A stretch of DNA of 64,000 nucleotides from Desulfobulbaceae bacterium (lineage in GTDB: Bacteria; Desulfobacterota; Desulfobulbia; Desulfobulbales; Desulfobulbaceae), in contig JAABPV010000087.1 of assembly GCA_011391865.1 (NCBI GenBank), positions 1-64,000 on the forward strand, read 5' to 3'. Positions 16,146 to 25,754 of this stretch are shown here, in pieces (positions within the stretch are counted from its first letter, which is position 1; the number at the start of each line of letters is the position of its first letter). The notes below the pieces were generated by a model. It worked only from the letters and a program-made list of their open reading frames with translations. It was not told the origin of the DNA and did no database searches. Made by a program: the position numbers and the translations under genes.

Positions 16146-17711
16146 ATGACAGCAGCTTTTCCCCTGACCATCACCCTGCCGGTGGCCGCCGCGCCGCCCA
16201 GCCTGGGTGACAACACCGCCGACCTTGACCGATTGAAGGCCGCCTGCGCCGCCGCGCTGCCGCCGGAGCTGGCTGGCTCGCCGCTGCGGGTTCCTTTCGC
16301 CCGCATGGCCTCGCTCGCCGCGCAGTTCCGCGCCGCCGGATTCAAGGGCTGGGCGCTTGCGCACAATCTGCCCGGCCAGATAGAGCTGATTGATTTTCTA
16401 CCGGAAGAGCCGCAGCAGCTGCCGGGCATTGCTTTGGATTTGGGATCAACGCATCTTGAAGCCAGCCTGATTGACCTCCGCAGCGGCAGGACGCTGGCCC
16501 GCCGCACTGCGCTCAATCAGCAGGTGGAATACGGGGCCGACATTCTTACCCGCATTTATTTTGCAGCCAAAGAGGAGAGCCTGCGCCAGTTACAGCAGGC
16601 GGCAGTTGATTCCATCAACGGGCTGACTGCGCAGCTCTGCCGCGAGGCCGCCGTTTTGCCGGAAGCAATTCGGGCGGTGGTCATCGCAGGCAACACCACG
16701 ATGGCGCACCTGCTGCTTGGCCTCAGCGCGTATCATCTCTGCCGCGAGCCGTACACTCCGCTCTTCAACGCCGCTGATCCGTTTTTGGCAGCGGCAATCG
16801 GGCTGCGGCTGCATCCGCAGGCGATGACATGGCTTTTACCCAGCCGGGGCAGCTATTTCGGCGGCGACCTGATTGCCGGCATACTTGCGGTCGGCCTTGA
16901 CCGGACTGAGCAGCCCGCGATGCTGATTGACGTGGGCACCAACGCCGAGGTGGTCATCGGCGGAGGCGACTGGCTGATCGCCTGCGCCGGTGCGGCTGGC
17001 CCGGCCTTGGAAGGCGGCGTGGCGCGGATGGGAATGCGGGCCGCGCCCGGTGCGATTGAGCAGGTCAGCATTGACCGCGAGAATTGGCGGCTGACGTGGC
17101 GCAGCATCGCGGACGCGCCGCCGGTCGGCATCTGCGGCTCCGGCCTGATTGACTTTGCCGCCGAGCTGTATTTAGCACGGATCATTGATCTGCGCGGCAA
17201 ATTTCAGGCGGAATTCCCCGGCCAGAACGCGGCCCAGCGGCAGTTTGTCCAAGAACGCTTGCTGCGGCGCGGCGATGAGACAGCTTTTCTACTGACAGAG
17301 GGCGTGAGCGTCAATCAGACCGATTTAGACGCGATGATGCGTTCCAAGGCGGCAATGTATGCGATTCTGGAGACATTGACCGCGCAGGTTGGCCTGTCCT
17401 TCGGGGAATTGGAGCGGATTCACGTGGCCGGTGCTTTCGGCGAACACATCAGCCCGCGCCAAGCTATCACGCTGGGAATGCTGCCGGATTTGCCGCTGGA
17501 GCGGTTTCAGCCCGCAGGCAACACCTCGCTGGCCGGGGCCGAACTGCTCCTGCGCGACAGCGGCTGCTGGGAGCAGGCCAAGGCCGTCTGCCGCCGGATC
17601 ACCTACCTTGAGCTGAACGTGAATCAGGATTTCATGATCCGTTTTTCCGGCTCGCGCTTCATCCCGCACACTGATCCGGGACGATTTCCTTCGGTGTCTG
17701 TTTTCCGTTGA
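16146..17711 (+). CDS. RACo-like ASKHA ATPase (DUF4445) without N-terminal ferredoxin
   Basis: A 521-residue protein of the RACo family, which reductively activates corrinoid proteins at the expense of ATP. The start at 16146 is the first Met after the divergent lptG promoter region. Residues ~95-520 are the ASKHA domain: ALDLGSTHLEAS (phosphate 1), VIAGNTTMAHLL, LIDVGTNAEVV and the late VAGAFGEHI. The N-terminal [2Fe-2S] domain of canonical RACo is missing; only ~90 residues of linker-like sequence precede the ATPase. It may use an external electron source. It fits the C1/corrinoid theme of the metV operon at 8.5 kb. Confidence 0.85.
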   Translation: MTAAFPLTITLPVAAAPPSLGDNTADLDRLKAACAAALPPELAGSPLRVPFARMASLAAQFRAAGFKGWALAHNLPGQIELIDFLPEEPQQLPGIALDLGSTHLEASLIDLRSGRTLARRTALNQQVEYGADILTRIYFAAKEESLRQLQQAAVDSINGLTAQLCREAAVLPEAIRAVVIAGNTTMAHLLLGLSAYHLCREPYTPLFNAADPFLAAAIGLRLHPQAMTWLLPSRGSYFGGDLIAGILAVGLDRTEQPAMLIDVGTNAEVVIGGGDWLIACAGAAGPALEGGVARMGMRAAPGAIEQVSIDRENWRLTWRSIADAPPVGICGSGLIDFAAELYLARIIDLRGKFQAEFPGQNAAQRQFVQERLLRRGDETAFLLTEGVSVNQTDLDAMMRSKAAMYAILETLTAQVGLSFGELERIHVAGAFGEHISPRQAITLGMLPDLPLERFQPAGNTSLAGAELLLRDSGCWEQAKAVCRRITYLELNVNQDFMIRFSGSRFIPHTDPGRFPSVSVFR

Positions 17712-17723
17712 ACAAAAGCCTGC

Positions 17724-17753
17724 TTGCATTTCTCCGCCGCCCTGTGCTACTAT
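17724..17753 (+). promoter_or_regulatory. Candidate promoter of the DHH phosphoesterase
   Basis: TTGCAT (17724-17729), 18-nt spacer, TACTAT (17748-17753). A start site near 17760 would fit translation from the ATG at 17802. Confidence 0.4.
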
Positions 17754-17801
17754 TGGGCAGAGTTTCCGGGATTCCGCAGAAAAAGACCTTGCCTTGCGGA
17801 G

Positions 17802-18887
17802 ATGCGCAGAACTGCCCCTCCGTGGACCCCAGCCGCAGGTGCCTTGTTGCAGCAGACACGCTTGGAAAAAATCGCAGGCACAGTCAACCGGAGCGAAAAG
17901 AGCCGCTGCTCCGCCCAGACCCGCCTGAATGCCTTTTACCAGCTCTTCAGCCGCACCGATCAGGTGCTGATCGTCATTGTCGCCGACCCTGATTCATTAG
18001 CCTGTGCGCTGGCGGTGAAACGGCTCCTCAGCTACCGGGTGGGCAGCGTCACCATCGGCTATCCCAACGAGATCCGGCGGCTGAACAATCTGACCATGAT
18101 CGAGCGGCTGAAAATCCCCATCGAGCGGCTGCACACCCTCCAGATCAACGACTACTCGAAAAAAGTCCTGATAGATTCGCAGCCGACCCATAATCCCTGC
18201 TTTGAGAAGATGCAGTTCGCGGCAGTGATTGACCATCATCCGATCACCAAGGGCTGGGACGAGAACGTGAAGTTCATCGACATTCGCCCGGATTACGGCG
18301 CAGTGGCTTCGATGATGGTTGAATATCTGCGGGCCGCCAACATCACTCCGTCGGTCGCCTTGGCCACCGCCCTGTATTACGGCATCAAGGTTGACACCCA
18401 GAATTTTGAGAAGAAGAATCTTCAGCTGGCAGACGGCATCTCCTTCCGCTATGTCTTCAATCTCGCCAACCGCAACTTGGTGCGCAAGTTCGAGCTGACT
18501 GAACTGCGCCGCTCTGAGCTGAAATATTTCCGCACCGCCCTCAAGGAAGTCAAATCGAGCAAGGGCCGCGCCTACGCCCACCTCGGCAAGGTCAGCACCC
18601 CGGACGTGCTGGTGATCATCGCCGACTTTCTCAACCATGTTGAGGGGTTTGACTGGGTTTTCGTCTCCGGCATTGCCGGCGACAAGCTGATCATCATCCT
18701 CCGCTGCGACGGCTACCGCAAGCACGCGGGCAAGTTCGCCCAGAAGACTTTCAGCGAATACGGCTCCGCAGGCGGCCACCGCGAGGCTGCGCGGGCCGAG
18801 CTGCCGCTGAAGAACCTGCCGCCCCGGCGCGAGGGTCAGGACTTCAGCACAGCCACGCTGATGAAAATCGCCACCCGCCATCTCTGA
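17802..18887 (+). CDS. DHH/DHHA1-family phosphoesterase
   Basis: A ~361-residue DHH-superfamily phosphoesterase (NrnA/RecJ-related), acting on nanoRNA or cyclic dinucleotide products. Visible motifs are ADPDSLACALAVKRLL (metal Asp pair), a later Asp region (LIDSQP), VIDHHP (the DHH motif) and in the DHHA1 domain SAGGHREAARAEL. The start is uncertain: 17802 is used because a promoter fits just upstream, but the N-terminal ~50 residues are not conserved. Standalone gene. Confidence 0.85.
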   Translation: MRRTAPPWTPAAGALLQQTRLEKIAGTVNRSEKSRCSAQTRLNAFYQLFSRTDQVLIVIVADPDSLACALAVKRLLSYRVGSVTIGYPNEIRRLNNLTMIERLKIPIERLHTLQINDYSKKVLIDSQPTHNPCFEKMQFAAVIDHHPITKGWDENVKFIDIRPDYGAVASMMVEYLRAANITPSVALATALYYGIKVDTQNFEKKNLQLADGISFRYVFNLANRNLVRKFELTELRRSELKYFRTALKEVKSSKGRAYAHLGKVSTPDVLVIIADFLNHVEGFDWVFVSGIAGDKLIIILRCDGYRKHAGKFAQKTFSEYGSAGGHREAARAELPLKNLPPRREGQDFSTATLMKIATRHL

Positions 18888-18906
18888 GCCTTCCGCAGCA
18901 AATCCT

Positions 18907-18935
18907 TTGTCCTTTTCATCGAAACGCAGTATAAT
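18907..18935 (+). promoter_or_regulatory. Sigma70-type promoter of the tandem glgC genes
   Basis: TTGTCC (18907-18912), 17-nt spacer, TATAAT (18930-18935). The -10 is perfect. It lies 85 nt before the first GlgC-type start, and no other gene intervenes. Confidence 0.6.
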
Positions 18936-19020
18936 TCGGTCGCGGAAAAGACAGGTCAGCCGTCTTTTGCCGCAGGCAGCATTTCCAACAATCAACAAGC
19001 CTGAACTTCAGGGAGTCTGT

Positions 19021-20268
19021 ATGGCAACGCCTTCCACGTTGGCGATGATTCTGGCCGGAGGCCGCGTTGACGAGCTGGGGGTTCTCACCCACTACCGTCC
19101 CAAATCCGCTGTTCCCTTCGGCGGCTTCGCCAGGGTGATCGACTTCCCTCTGAGCAATCTGATGCGCTCCGGCATCGAGCGCATCGCCATCCTCAGCCAA
19201 TACCGCTCCTACTCGCTGATCAACCACATCGGCACCGGCGCGGCCTGGGACATGATCGGCAGGAACCGGGGCATCTTCATCCTGCCGCCGTTCAAAGATT
19301 ACTACAATCCGCACTGGTATCGCGGCTCGGCAGACGCAGTCTATCAAAACCTTGATTTTGTCCGCCACAACAAGCCGGAAGAAATACTCATCCTCTCCGG
19401 CGACCATATTTATGAGATGGACTATCGGCAGCTCATCCGCTTTCATCATGAGCAGGATGCTGACCTCACCGCCGCCTTCATCAAGGTGGAGAAAAAGAAC
19501 GCGGCCCGGCGTTTCGGCGTGGCGGAGATTGCTGATGACACTGCTGAAGGCGGACGGCTGCTTTCCTATGAAGAAAAGCCGGAGGAGCCGAAGGGCGACT
19601 GGGCGTCGCTCACTGTGCTTTGCTTCAAGCCAAAGGTGCTTTGCGCCATATTGAAAGAGAATCAGGCCGCTGAATCCTACGAGTTTGGCCGCGACATCAT
19701 TCCCATGATGATGCAGCGCGGCATGAAGGTTTTCGGCTACAAGTTCAACGGCTACTGGGGCTACAGTCGCACCGTGGATGAATACTGGCAGACCTCAATG
19801 GACCTGCTTGGCGACAGCCCGCTGATTGACATGGAGCACTGGGGCCTGCGCACGAACTTGGAGCATCGCGGCATCCGCGACTGCCAGCCGCTCAAGGTTG
19901 GGCCGGACGGCTCCTTGGACAATTCAATGGCCTACAATGGCTGCATTGTCGAGGGCACAGTGCGGAATTCGATCCTCTTTCCCGGCGTGCGGGTGGAGAA
20001 AGGCGCTGAGGTCAGCAACTCCATCCTCTTCTTCAACAATACCGTGAAGGAAGGCGGCAAACTGGAGCGGGTGATCAGCGATGTCAACACCAGCTTTGGC
20101 AGCGGCGTGCGGGCAGGCGGCGCAGCCGGAGGCCGGGTGACAGTGATCGGCTGGAACAACCACGTGCCCGACGGCATGGTGATCGGCGGCGGCTGCTCAG
20201 TCGCGCCGGAGATGGACGCGGACAAATGGCCGCAGCAGGGCTTGGCTGATTTGGAGGAACTGCGATGA
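19021..20268 (+). CDS. GlgC-type sugar-phosphate nucleotidyltransferase, atypical paralogue
   Basis: A 415-residue GlgC homologue. The start at 19021 follows AGGGAG. The nucleotide loop reads ILAGGRVDELGVLTHYRPKSAVPFGG, lacking the GxGxRL of active enzymes; the metal/sugar motif (SGDHIYEMDY) and C-terminal left-handed beta-helix hexapeptides remain. It overlaps the second, canonical glgC by 4 nt. The pairing resembles two-subunit ADP-glucose pyrophosphorylases in which one copy is regulatory; that role is inferred. Confidence 0.85.
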   Translation: MATPSTLAMILAGGRVDELGVLTHYRPKSAVPFGGFARVIDFPLSNLMRSGIERIAILSQYRSYSLINHIGTGAAWDMIGRNRGIFILPPFKDYYNPHWYRGSADAVYQNLDFVRHNKPEEILILSGDHIYEMDYRQLIRFHHEQDADLTAAFIKVEKKNAARRFGVAEIADDTAEGGRLLSYEEKPEEPKGDWASLTVLCFKPKVLCAILKENQAAESYEFGRDIIPMMMQRGMKVFGYKFNGYWGYSRTVDEYWQTSMDLLGDSPLIDMEHWGLRTNLEHRGIRDCQPLKVGPDGSLDNSMAYNGCIVEGTVRNSILFPGVRVEKGAEVSNSILFFNNTVKEGGKLERVISDVNTSFGSGVRAGGAAGGRVTVIGWNNHVPDGMVIGGGCSVAPEMDADKWPQQGLADLEELR

Positions 20269-21551
20269 GAGAAGCAAACGACGCGCTGGTGCTGCTGCTG
20301 GCAGGCGGCATAGGCAGCCGCCTGAATATATTAGTCGGCCACCGGGCTAAACCGGCAGTGCCTTTTGGCGGCATCTACCGAATCATTGATTTTTCCCTGT
20401 CCAATGTGATGAACGCTGGGTTGAGCCGGGTTGGTGTGCTCACCCAGTATAAGCCGCTCTCGCTGATGCGGCACATCGGCAGCGGCCAGGCGTGGGACTT
20501 CACAGGCCGCAGCCGGGGCGTGGAAATCCTGCCGCCGCGCACCGGCGAGAAGGATTCCGACTGGTACAAGGGCACGGCGGACGCGATCCGGCAGAACATT
20601 GACTTCATCAAAGCCAATCCCTCCGAGCAGGTGGTCATCCTTTCCGGCGACCATATTTACCGGATGGATCTCAACGACATGATTGCCTGCCATCGGGCGA
20701 AAAAAGCGGGCATCACCATCGGCATGATGGTCGTGCCGATGAGCGAGATTCATCAGTTCGGAGCCGGGATTGTCGATGAGGACAACCGGATTGTCGATTG
20801 GGAAGAGAAGCCCAAGGTCGCCCGCACCAATCTGGCTTCAATGGGCATTTATGTCTTTGACACCAAATACCTGCTGGCCATGCTGGCCCGCGACCGCAGC
20901 GAGATTGACTTTGGGATGCACATCATTCCGAAGGCGATTGAGGAGCGGCAGGTTTTTGCCTATCCCTTCTACGGCTACTGGCGCGATGTCGGCACTATTC
21001 AGGCGTATTGGGATGCGAACATGGACATTATCCGCCCGGATTCAGGCATCTCACCAGAGGCATGGGGCATCCGACCGAACATCGAGACCAAGCGGCGGAT
21101 GATGGACCGCGCCCCGGCCCGCTTCGCCGCTGGCTGCACGGTGCGTTCCTCGCTGATCGCCGCTGGCTGCGTGATCGAAGGCACGGTGATCAACTCCGTT
21201 CTTTCGCCCGGCGTGATCGTGCGAAAAGGCGCAGTGGTGCGCGATTCCGTGATTCTCGAAGATTCAGTGATAGAAGCCGGGGCTGAAGTTGACTTAGTGG
21301 TGGCAGACAAGCGGATTCACGTCGGCTGCGGCGCGGTTGTGGGCTGCGGCGGCGATGCCGAGGCCAAGAAGATCATCAACAAGGCGTTCCCCACCCATCT
21401 CTACAGCGGCATCACCCTGCTCGGCAAAGAGGCGCATATCCCGGAAGGCATGAAGATAGGCCGCAACTGCATTGTCCAGTCGGGCTTTGGCTGCAACACT
21501 GCGCCGCCGCTCGAAGAGTGCCAGCACGGCGTGGTCTTTTCCGCCGCCTGA
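20265..21551 (+). CDS. glgC: Glucose-1-phosphate adenylyltransferase
   Basis: A 428-residue ADP-glucose pyrophosphorylase that makes the donor for glycogen synthesis. Catalytic features are canonical: LLAGGIGSRLNILVGHRAKPAVPFGG at the N-terminus, SGDHIYRMD for the metal/Glc-1-P site, IVDWEEKP, and a C-terminal beta-helix. ATGA overlap with the upstream paralogue implies coupled translation and probably a mixed oligomer. The C-terminal ~30 residues include several Cys (NCIVQSGFGC, LEECQ) that could form a redox switch (speculative). Confidence 0.92.
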   Translation: MREANDALVLLLAGGIGSRLNILVGHRAKPAVPFGGIYRIIDFSLSNVMNAGLSRVGVLTQYKPLSLMRHIGSGQAWDFTGRSRGVEILPPRTGEKDSDWYKGTADAIRQNIDFIKANPSEQVVILSGDHIYRMDLNDMIACHRAKKAGITIGMMVVPMSEIHQFGAGIVDEDNRIVDWEEKPKVARTNLASMGIYVFDTKYLLAMLARDRSEIDFGMHIIPKAIEERQVFAYPFYGYWRDVGTIQAYWDANMDIIRPDSGISPEAWGIRPNIETKRRMMDRAPARFAAGCTVRSSLIAAGCVIEGTVINSVLSPGVIVRKGAVVRDSVILEDSVIEAGAEVDLVVADKRIHVGCGAVVGCGGDAEAKKIINKAFPTHLYSGITLLGKEAHIPEGMKIGRNCIVQSGFGCNTAPPLEECQHGVVFSAA

Positions 21552-21563
21552 TGCGGAAAAACT

Positions 21564-21591
21564 TTGCTTTTGCCCGGCGTTCAGGTAAAAT
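21564..21591 (+). promoter_or_regulatory. Candidate promoter of tRNA-Arg
   Basis: TTGCTT (21564-21569), 16-nt spacer, TAAAAT (21586-21591), ~18 nt upstream of the mature tRNA 5' end. Confidence 0.5.
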
Positions 21592-21609
21592 CGGCAAGCA
21601 GTTGTCGCC

Positions 21610-21686
21610 GCGCCCGTAGCTCAGGTGGATAGAGCACCAGATTCCTAATCTGGGTGCCGCAGGTTCAAATCCTGCCGGGCGCACCA
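21610..21686 (+). tRNA. tRNA-Arg (anticodon CCT)
   Basis: Acceptor arms GCGCCCG / CGGGCGC pair perfectly and are followed by A-CCA encoded in the DNA. The anticodon stem CCAGA/TCTGG closes loop TTCCTAA, giving anticodon CCT at 21644-21646 (reads AGG). The D arm (GCTCAGGTGGATAGAGC) and T arm (GGTTCAAATCC) are standard. It stands alone between glgC and the polysaccharide cluster. Confidence 0.97.
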
Positions 21687-21796
21687 GGCAGAGCCGCTTC
21701 CGATTCATCCTGCGGGCAGTTTTGTCCGCCGTTCAATGCCGCGCTTGCTGTTCTGGCGCATTTTTTCATAAAAAACATCGTGGAGTGGAGACAAGC

Positions 21797-22756
21797 ATGA
21801 AAGCTGTGCAGCGAAACAAGCGGATATTGATCACCGGCGGTGCCGGGTTTCTCGGCTCGCATCTTTGCGAACGGCTGCTGGCCGAAGGCAACGATGTAGT
21901 TTGTTTGGACAACTACTTCACCGGTGCCAAGCAGAACATCCTGCCGCTGCTGGGCAATCCGCATTTTGAGCTGCTCCGCCACGATGTGACGTTCCCCCTC
22001 TATATTGAGGTGGATGAGATATACAACCTCGCCTGCCCAGCCTCGCCGATTCACTATCAGTTTGATCCGGTGCAGACCACCAAGACCTCGGTGCATGGGG
22101 CGATCAACATGCTGGGCCTCGCCAAGCGGGTGAAAGCGAAGATATTCCAAGCCTCCACTTCCGAAGTCTATGGCGACCCGCAGATTCACCCGCAGCCGGA
22201 ATCCTATTGGGGTCATGTCAACCCGAACGGCATCCGTTCCTGCTACGATGAGGGTAAACGCTGCGCCGAGACGTTATTTTTCGACTACTACCGTCAGCAC
22301 AAGCTGCGGATCAAAGTGGCCCGGATATTCAACACCTACGGGCCGCGAATGCACCCCAACGACGGGCGGGTGGTTTCCAACTTCATCGTTCAGGCCCTGC
22401 TCGGCGAACCGATTACCATCTACGGCGACGGTGCTCAGACCCGCTCCTTCTGCTATGTCGATGACCTGATTGAGGCGTTCATCCGCCTGATGGCCACTGA
22501 GGACGATTTCACCGGCCCGGTCAACACCGGCAATCCAGGCGAGTTCACCATTCTGCAATTGGCTGAAAACGTGCTGGAACTGACCGGCTCAAAGTCCGAG
22601 CTGATCTTCAAGCCGCTGCCGCAGGATGACCCGAAGCAGCGGCAGCCGGACATCACTTTGGCCAAGGAAAAGCTCGGTTGGGAGCCGAAGATTTCTCTGC
22701 GCGAAGGGCTGGTTCCGACCATCGCTTATTTTGACGATTTCCTCCGCAAGCAATGA
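21797..22756 (+). CDS. UDP-glucuronate decarboxylase (UDP-xylose synthase)
   Basis: A 319-residue extended short-chain dehydrogenase. The start at 21797 has GGAGTGGAG upstream. [14 protein letters not shown] binds [12 protein letters not shown] and the Y-x3-K pair in RSCYDEGKR form the catalytic site; [18 protein letters not shown] is the UXS-type segment. It oxidises and decarboxylates UDP-glucuronate to UDP-xylose for surface glycan. It overlaps gmd by 4 nt and opens the polysaccharide operon. Confidence 0.93.
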   Translation: MKAVQRNKRILITGGAGFLGSHLCERLLAEGNDVVCLDNYFTGAKQNILPLLGNPHFELLRHDVTFPLYIEVDEIYNLACPASPIHYQFDPVQTTKTSVHGAINMLGLAKRVKAKIFQASTSEVYGDPQIHPQPESYWGHVNPNGIRSCYDEGKRCAETLFFDYYRQHKLRIKVARIFNTYGPRMHPNDGRVVSNFIVQALLGEPITIYGDGAQTRSFCYVDDLIEAFIRLMATEDDFTGPVNTGNPGEFTILQLAENVLELTGSKSELIFKPLPQDDPKQRQPDITLAKEKLGWEPKISLREGLVPTIAYFDDFLRKQ

Positions 22757-23838
22757 AAACAGCTCTGATCACCGGTGTCACCGGGCAGGACGGCGCGTAT
22801 TTAGCTGAACTTCTGCTTGAAAAAGGCTACTCCGTGCATGGCCTCAAGCGCCGCTCCTCGCTCTTTAACACGGACCGGGTGGATCATCTCTACCAAGATC
22901 CGCACGAGGAGGATGTCCGTTTCAAGCTCCATCACGGCGATCTGACCGATGCCACCAATTTGATCAGAATTGTGCAGGAAGTTGAGCCGGATGAAATTTA
23001 CAATCTGGCCGCGCAAAGCCATGTGGCGGTGTCCTTTGAGACCCCGGAATACACCGCCAACAGCGATGCGCTCGGCACCCTGCGCCTGCTGGAGGCTATC
23101 CGCATCCTTGGTTTGGAACGCAAAACGCGCTTCTATCAGGCCTCCACTTCCGAGCTGTTCGGCAAGGTGCAGGAAATTCCGCAGAGCGAGACCACGCCGT
23201 TCTATCCCCGCTCGCCCTACGCGGTGGCCAAACTCTATTCGTATTGGATCACGGTAAATTACCGTGAAGCCTACAAGATGTACTGCTGCAACGGTATTCT
23301 TTTCAATCATGAATCGCCGGTGCGGGGAGAGACCTTTGTCACCCGCAAGATCACCAGAGCCTTGGCGCGGATCAAGCTGGGCTTGCAGGACGCGCTCTTT
23401 CTCGGCAATCTTAATTCCTTGCGCGACTGGGGTCACGCTAAGGACTATGTGCGGATGCAGTGGCTGATGCTCCAGCAGGAGCAGCCGGAGGATTTCGTCA
23501 TCGCCACCGGCAGACAGCATTCTGTGCGGGAATTCGTGGAAATCGCCGCTGAAGAGCTGGGCATGAACATCGTCTGGCAGGGCAGCGGGCTGGAAGAGGT
23601 CGGCATTGAGCGCAAAAGCGGCAAGAGCATAGTCCGCGTTGATCCCCGCTATTTCCGCCCGACTGAAGTTGAAACCCTGCTTGGCGATCCCTCCAAGGCC
23701 AAGGAAAAGCTGGGCTGGGAGCCGAAGATCAGTTTTGAGGAGATGGTGCGCGAGATGATCGTCGAAGACTTGAAACTGGCAGAGCGGGATCAGGTTGTGC
23801 GGCAGAAGGGGTATAAGGCGTATAATTATTTTGAGTGA
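22753..23838 (+). CDS. gmd: GDP-mannose 4,6-dehydratase
   Basis: A 361-residue GMD that forms GDP-4-keto-6-deoxy-mannose. Visible are [16 protein letters not shown] (NADP site), [26 protein letters not shown], the catalytic [10 protein letters not shown], and [17 protein letters not shown]. It should hand its product to the GDP-fucose synthase at 25779, normally the adjacent gene; a 1.9-kb AT-rich island now lies between them. Length is normal. Confidence 0.96.
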   Translation: MKTALITGVTGQDGAYLAELLLEKGYSVHGLKRRSSLFNTDRVDHLYQDPHEEDVRFKLHHGDLTDATNLIRIVQEVEPDEIYNLAAQSHVAVSFETPEYTANSDALGTLRLLEAIRILGLERKTRFYQASTSELFGKVQEIPQSETTPFYPRSPYAVAKLYSYWITVNYREAYKMYCCNGILFNHESPVRGETFVTRKITRALARIKLGLQDALFLGNLNSLRDWGHAKDYVRMQWLMLQQEQPEDFVIATGRQHSVREFVEIAAEELGMNIVWQGSGLEEVGIERKSGKSIVRVDPRYFRPTEVETLLGDPSKAKEKLGWEPKISFEEMVREMIVEDLKLAERDQVVRQKGYKAYNYFE

Positions 23839-23870
23839 TGTTGATCCAACTATCTAACGGAGCAAATAAA

Positions 23871-25022
23871 ATGGAAAGTAAGATTTCAAGGCCAGCCGCC
23901 GTCGTTAAACAGGGAAATTTAACATTATATACGACTTCTTTAAGAGTCTCAGATTTACTGAGACCTAATTTTTATAATGTTGAAACGTTAGATTCTGATA
24001 ATAATGACCAAGGATATCAACGACTATTAAATCATTCGCGTGCCAAAAAACTTGCAGATTATATTATAAAAGGAATTGAAACAAAAGATGCTTTCCTCCC
24101 AACAAGTATTTTTATAGCCACAGATAAAAAAATAGCCTTCAATGAAAAAACAAATACTATATCTTTTGACATCAATCATGTCGGTCCTTTTTCTGTTGTT
24201 GATGGTCAACATAGGATTGAAGGTTTAAAAATAGCTTGCGAAAAAAATAAAAAAGTTTTGGAATTTGAAATACCTGTGAATATCGCGCCCGAATTACCAA
24301 AAATATCACAAATGTGTCATTTTTTAATTGTTAATACTACACAGAAGAGTGTCGATAAGGCTGTTGAGCAACGGATATACGCTCGTCTAACAAGGGCTTT
24401 AGAAGTTGAAAATATTCCATCGTTACCTAAATGGATTACAAGAGCTATTGAGAAAGGAGAGGATGATTTGGCTTTGAAATTTGTTGATTTTTTGAATTCA
24501 AATGAAAATTCCCCTTGGAAAGATCGTATCGAAATGGCTAACAAGGAAGACAAGAATACCACTGTAACTCAAAAGAGTTTCGTGAGAACAATCAAACAAT
24601 TTGTTTTGATTGATAGCAACCCTTTAAATATTTACCCAGAGGAAAAGCGATTGAAAATATTTCTCAATTACTGGAAGGCTATATCAAATATTCTTTATGT
24701 TAAAGAGCCAACAGTATTATTTAAATATAATGGAATTCAGTTGTTTTGTCGTTTTTGTGTCCCTTTTTTTTCTAAAATACATGCCACTAATGATAATGGG
24801 GGCGGATTTACAGTTCCAGCAATGGAAAGCCTTCTGAAAGCTACCTTTGAAAATCTTGATGGCGAAAATGCAATGATAGGCCATCCTAAATGGTGGAATA
24901 GCGGCAGCGAAGGAAAAGCGAGTTATCTAAATTCTGGGGCATTGCATAGAATTGGATCGGAGATGGCAAAGGCTCTGCATAAAACAAACTTAAATAAAAA
25001 TATTACAGACTGTGAAGTATGA
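23871..25022 (+). CDS. DGQHR-domain protein (DndB/DpdB-like)
   Basis: A 383-residue protein. The start at 23871 (MESKISRP) is the first Met after the gmd stop with an upstream purine run. The motif D111-G-Q-H-R115 (SVVDGQHRIEGLK) is diagnostic of the ParB-like DGQHR fold found in DndB of DNA phosphorothioation and DpdB of DNA deazaguanine systems. The remaining ~270 residues are helical and unassigned. The gene is markedly AT-rich against its neighbours. It overlaps the downstream GIY-YIG gene by 11 nt. It probably forms a DNA-defence or DNA-modification cassette with the next two genes; no modification enzyme is seen here. Confidence 0.8.
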   Translation: MESKISRPAAVVKQGNLTLYTTSLRVSDLLRPNFYNVETLDSDNNDQGYQRLLNHSRAKKLADYIIKGIETKDAFLPTSIFIATDKKIAFNEKTNTISFDINHVGPFSVVDGQHRIEGLKIACEKNKKVLEFEIPVNIAPELPKISQMCHFLIVNTTQKSVDKAVEQRIYARLTRALEVENIPSLPKWITRAIEKGEDDLALKFVDFLNSNENSPWKDRIEMANKEDKNTTVTQKSFVRTIKQFVLIDSNPLNIYPEEKRLKIFLNYWKAISNILYVKEPTVLFKYNGIQLFCRFCVPFFSKIHATNDNGGGFTVPAMESLLKATFENLDGENAMIGHPKWWNSGSEGKASYLNSGALHRIGSEMAKALHKTNLNKNITDCEV

Positions 25023-25353
25023 TCAGTTAGTTCCATACCCTTCATTCAAAATGATTTTTTCTTATTCGGTATCATTTCAAGTTCATAAAAATTCAGGATG
25101 CTATACGATAACAAGTTTCTCTGGAGAGATACTGTATATTGGTCTTTCAAGAAACTTAAAAAATAGATTTTGTCAGCATCTTGAAAATAAGGAAAAAACA
25201 AAAAGTGGGTATTACGGAAAGCCTTCATTTTTTAATTATTTATTAGCAGAGGAGTATCTTCTTGAAAGGATCGAGAGAACATGGATGCATCAATTTGAGA
25301 TATTACATGGACATCTCCCGGTACTTAACAAGGTGTCATCACCTTTAGCATAA
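25012..25353 (+). CDS. GIY-YIG nuclease domain protein
   Basis: A 113-residue single GIY-YIG domain. The two halves of the motif read GCYTI and LYIGLSRNLKNRF-x2-H, a candidate catalytic Glu lies in LLAEEYLLERIE, and PVLNK matches the usual terminal Asn. It is AT-rich, overlaps the DGQHR gene by 11 nt and is followed after 8 nt by a second nuclease-like gene. A DNA-cleaving role in the island is inferred. Confidence 0.8.
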   Translation: MKYDQLVPYPSFKMIFSYSVSFQVHKNSGCYTITSFSGEILYIGLSRNLKNRFCQHLENKEKTKSGYYGKPSFFNYLLAEEYLLERIERTWMHQFEILHGHLPVLNKVSSPLA

Positions 25354-25361
25354 CGTTTTCC

Positions 25362-25754
25362 ATGAAAAAATATATTGATTGTGTTCGCAAGTTATGCAAT
25401 AAGATTAAGTGCAATTGTCTCTTAAACAGAAAATCTGTGGTATATGACGGATTAGCAAAAGAATTTCCGCAGGTTATTTTTGAAGAAAGCGATCCGCAGC
25501 TTGACCACGCGGGAGATGTTGAATATGTTGCTAAAATAGGATGCAAATCTTTCGGCATCCAAATCAAGCCAGTCACAGCAAAAGCAAATTTCGGCAATTA
25601 CTCGCCCAGCGAGCGCATGAAAGCGAGCTTTAAAGAGTTTGAGGAACAATACGGCGGCAAGGTTTTCATCGTCTTTAGTTTGGACGGAGAAATTGCCAAT
25701 AAAAATGTTCTCGATGAAATTAAACATGAAATAGAGCGATTAAGCAGTTTATAA
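25362..25754 (+). CDS. MjaI-like restriction endonuclease fragment or small nuclease
   Basis: A 130-residue protein. The centre reads DHAGDVEYVAKIG, then SFGIQIKPVT, fitting a PD-(D/E)XK core in which Q replaces the usual acidic residue (QIK). The later NYSPSERMKASFKEFEEQYGG and VFIVFS resemble the C-terminal half of MjaI-type restriction enzymes. Known MjaI-like enzymes are longer, so this may be a truncated or minimal form. It is the last gene of the AT-rich island. Confidence 0.6.
   Translation: MKKYIDCVRKLCNKIKCNCLLNRKSVVYDGLAKEFPQVIFEESDPQLDHAGDVEYVAKIGCKSFGIQIKPVTAKANFGNYSPSERMKASFKEFEEQYGGKVFIVFSLDGEIANKNVLDEIKHEIERLSSL

Noticed and set aside
21610-21686. tRNA-Arg as an integration site of a genomic island
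   Set aside because: No partial tRNA repeat (att) or integrase is visible downstream; the polysaccharide cluster shares the local GC level.
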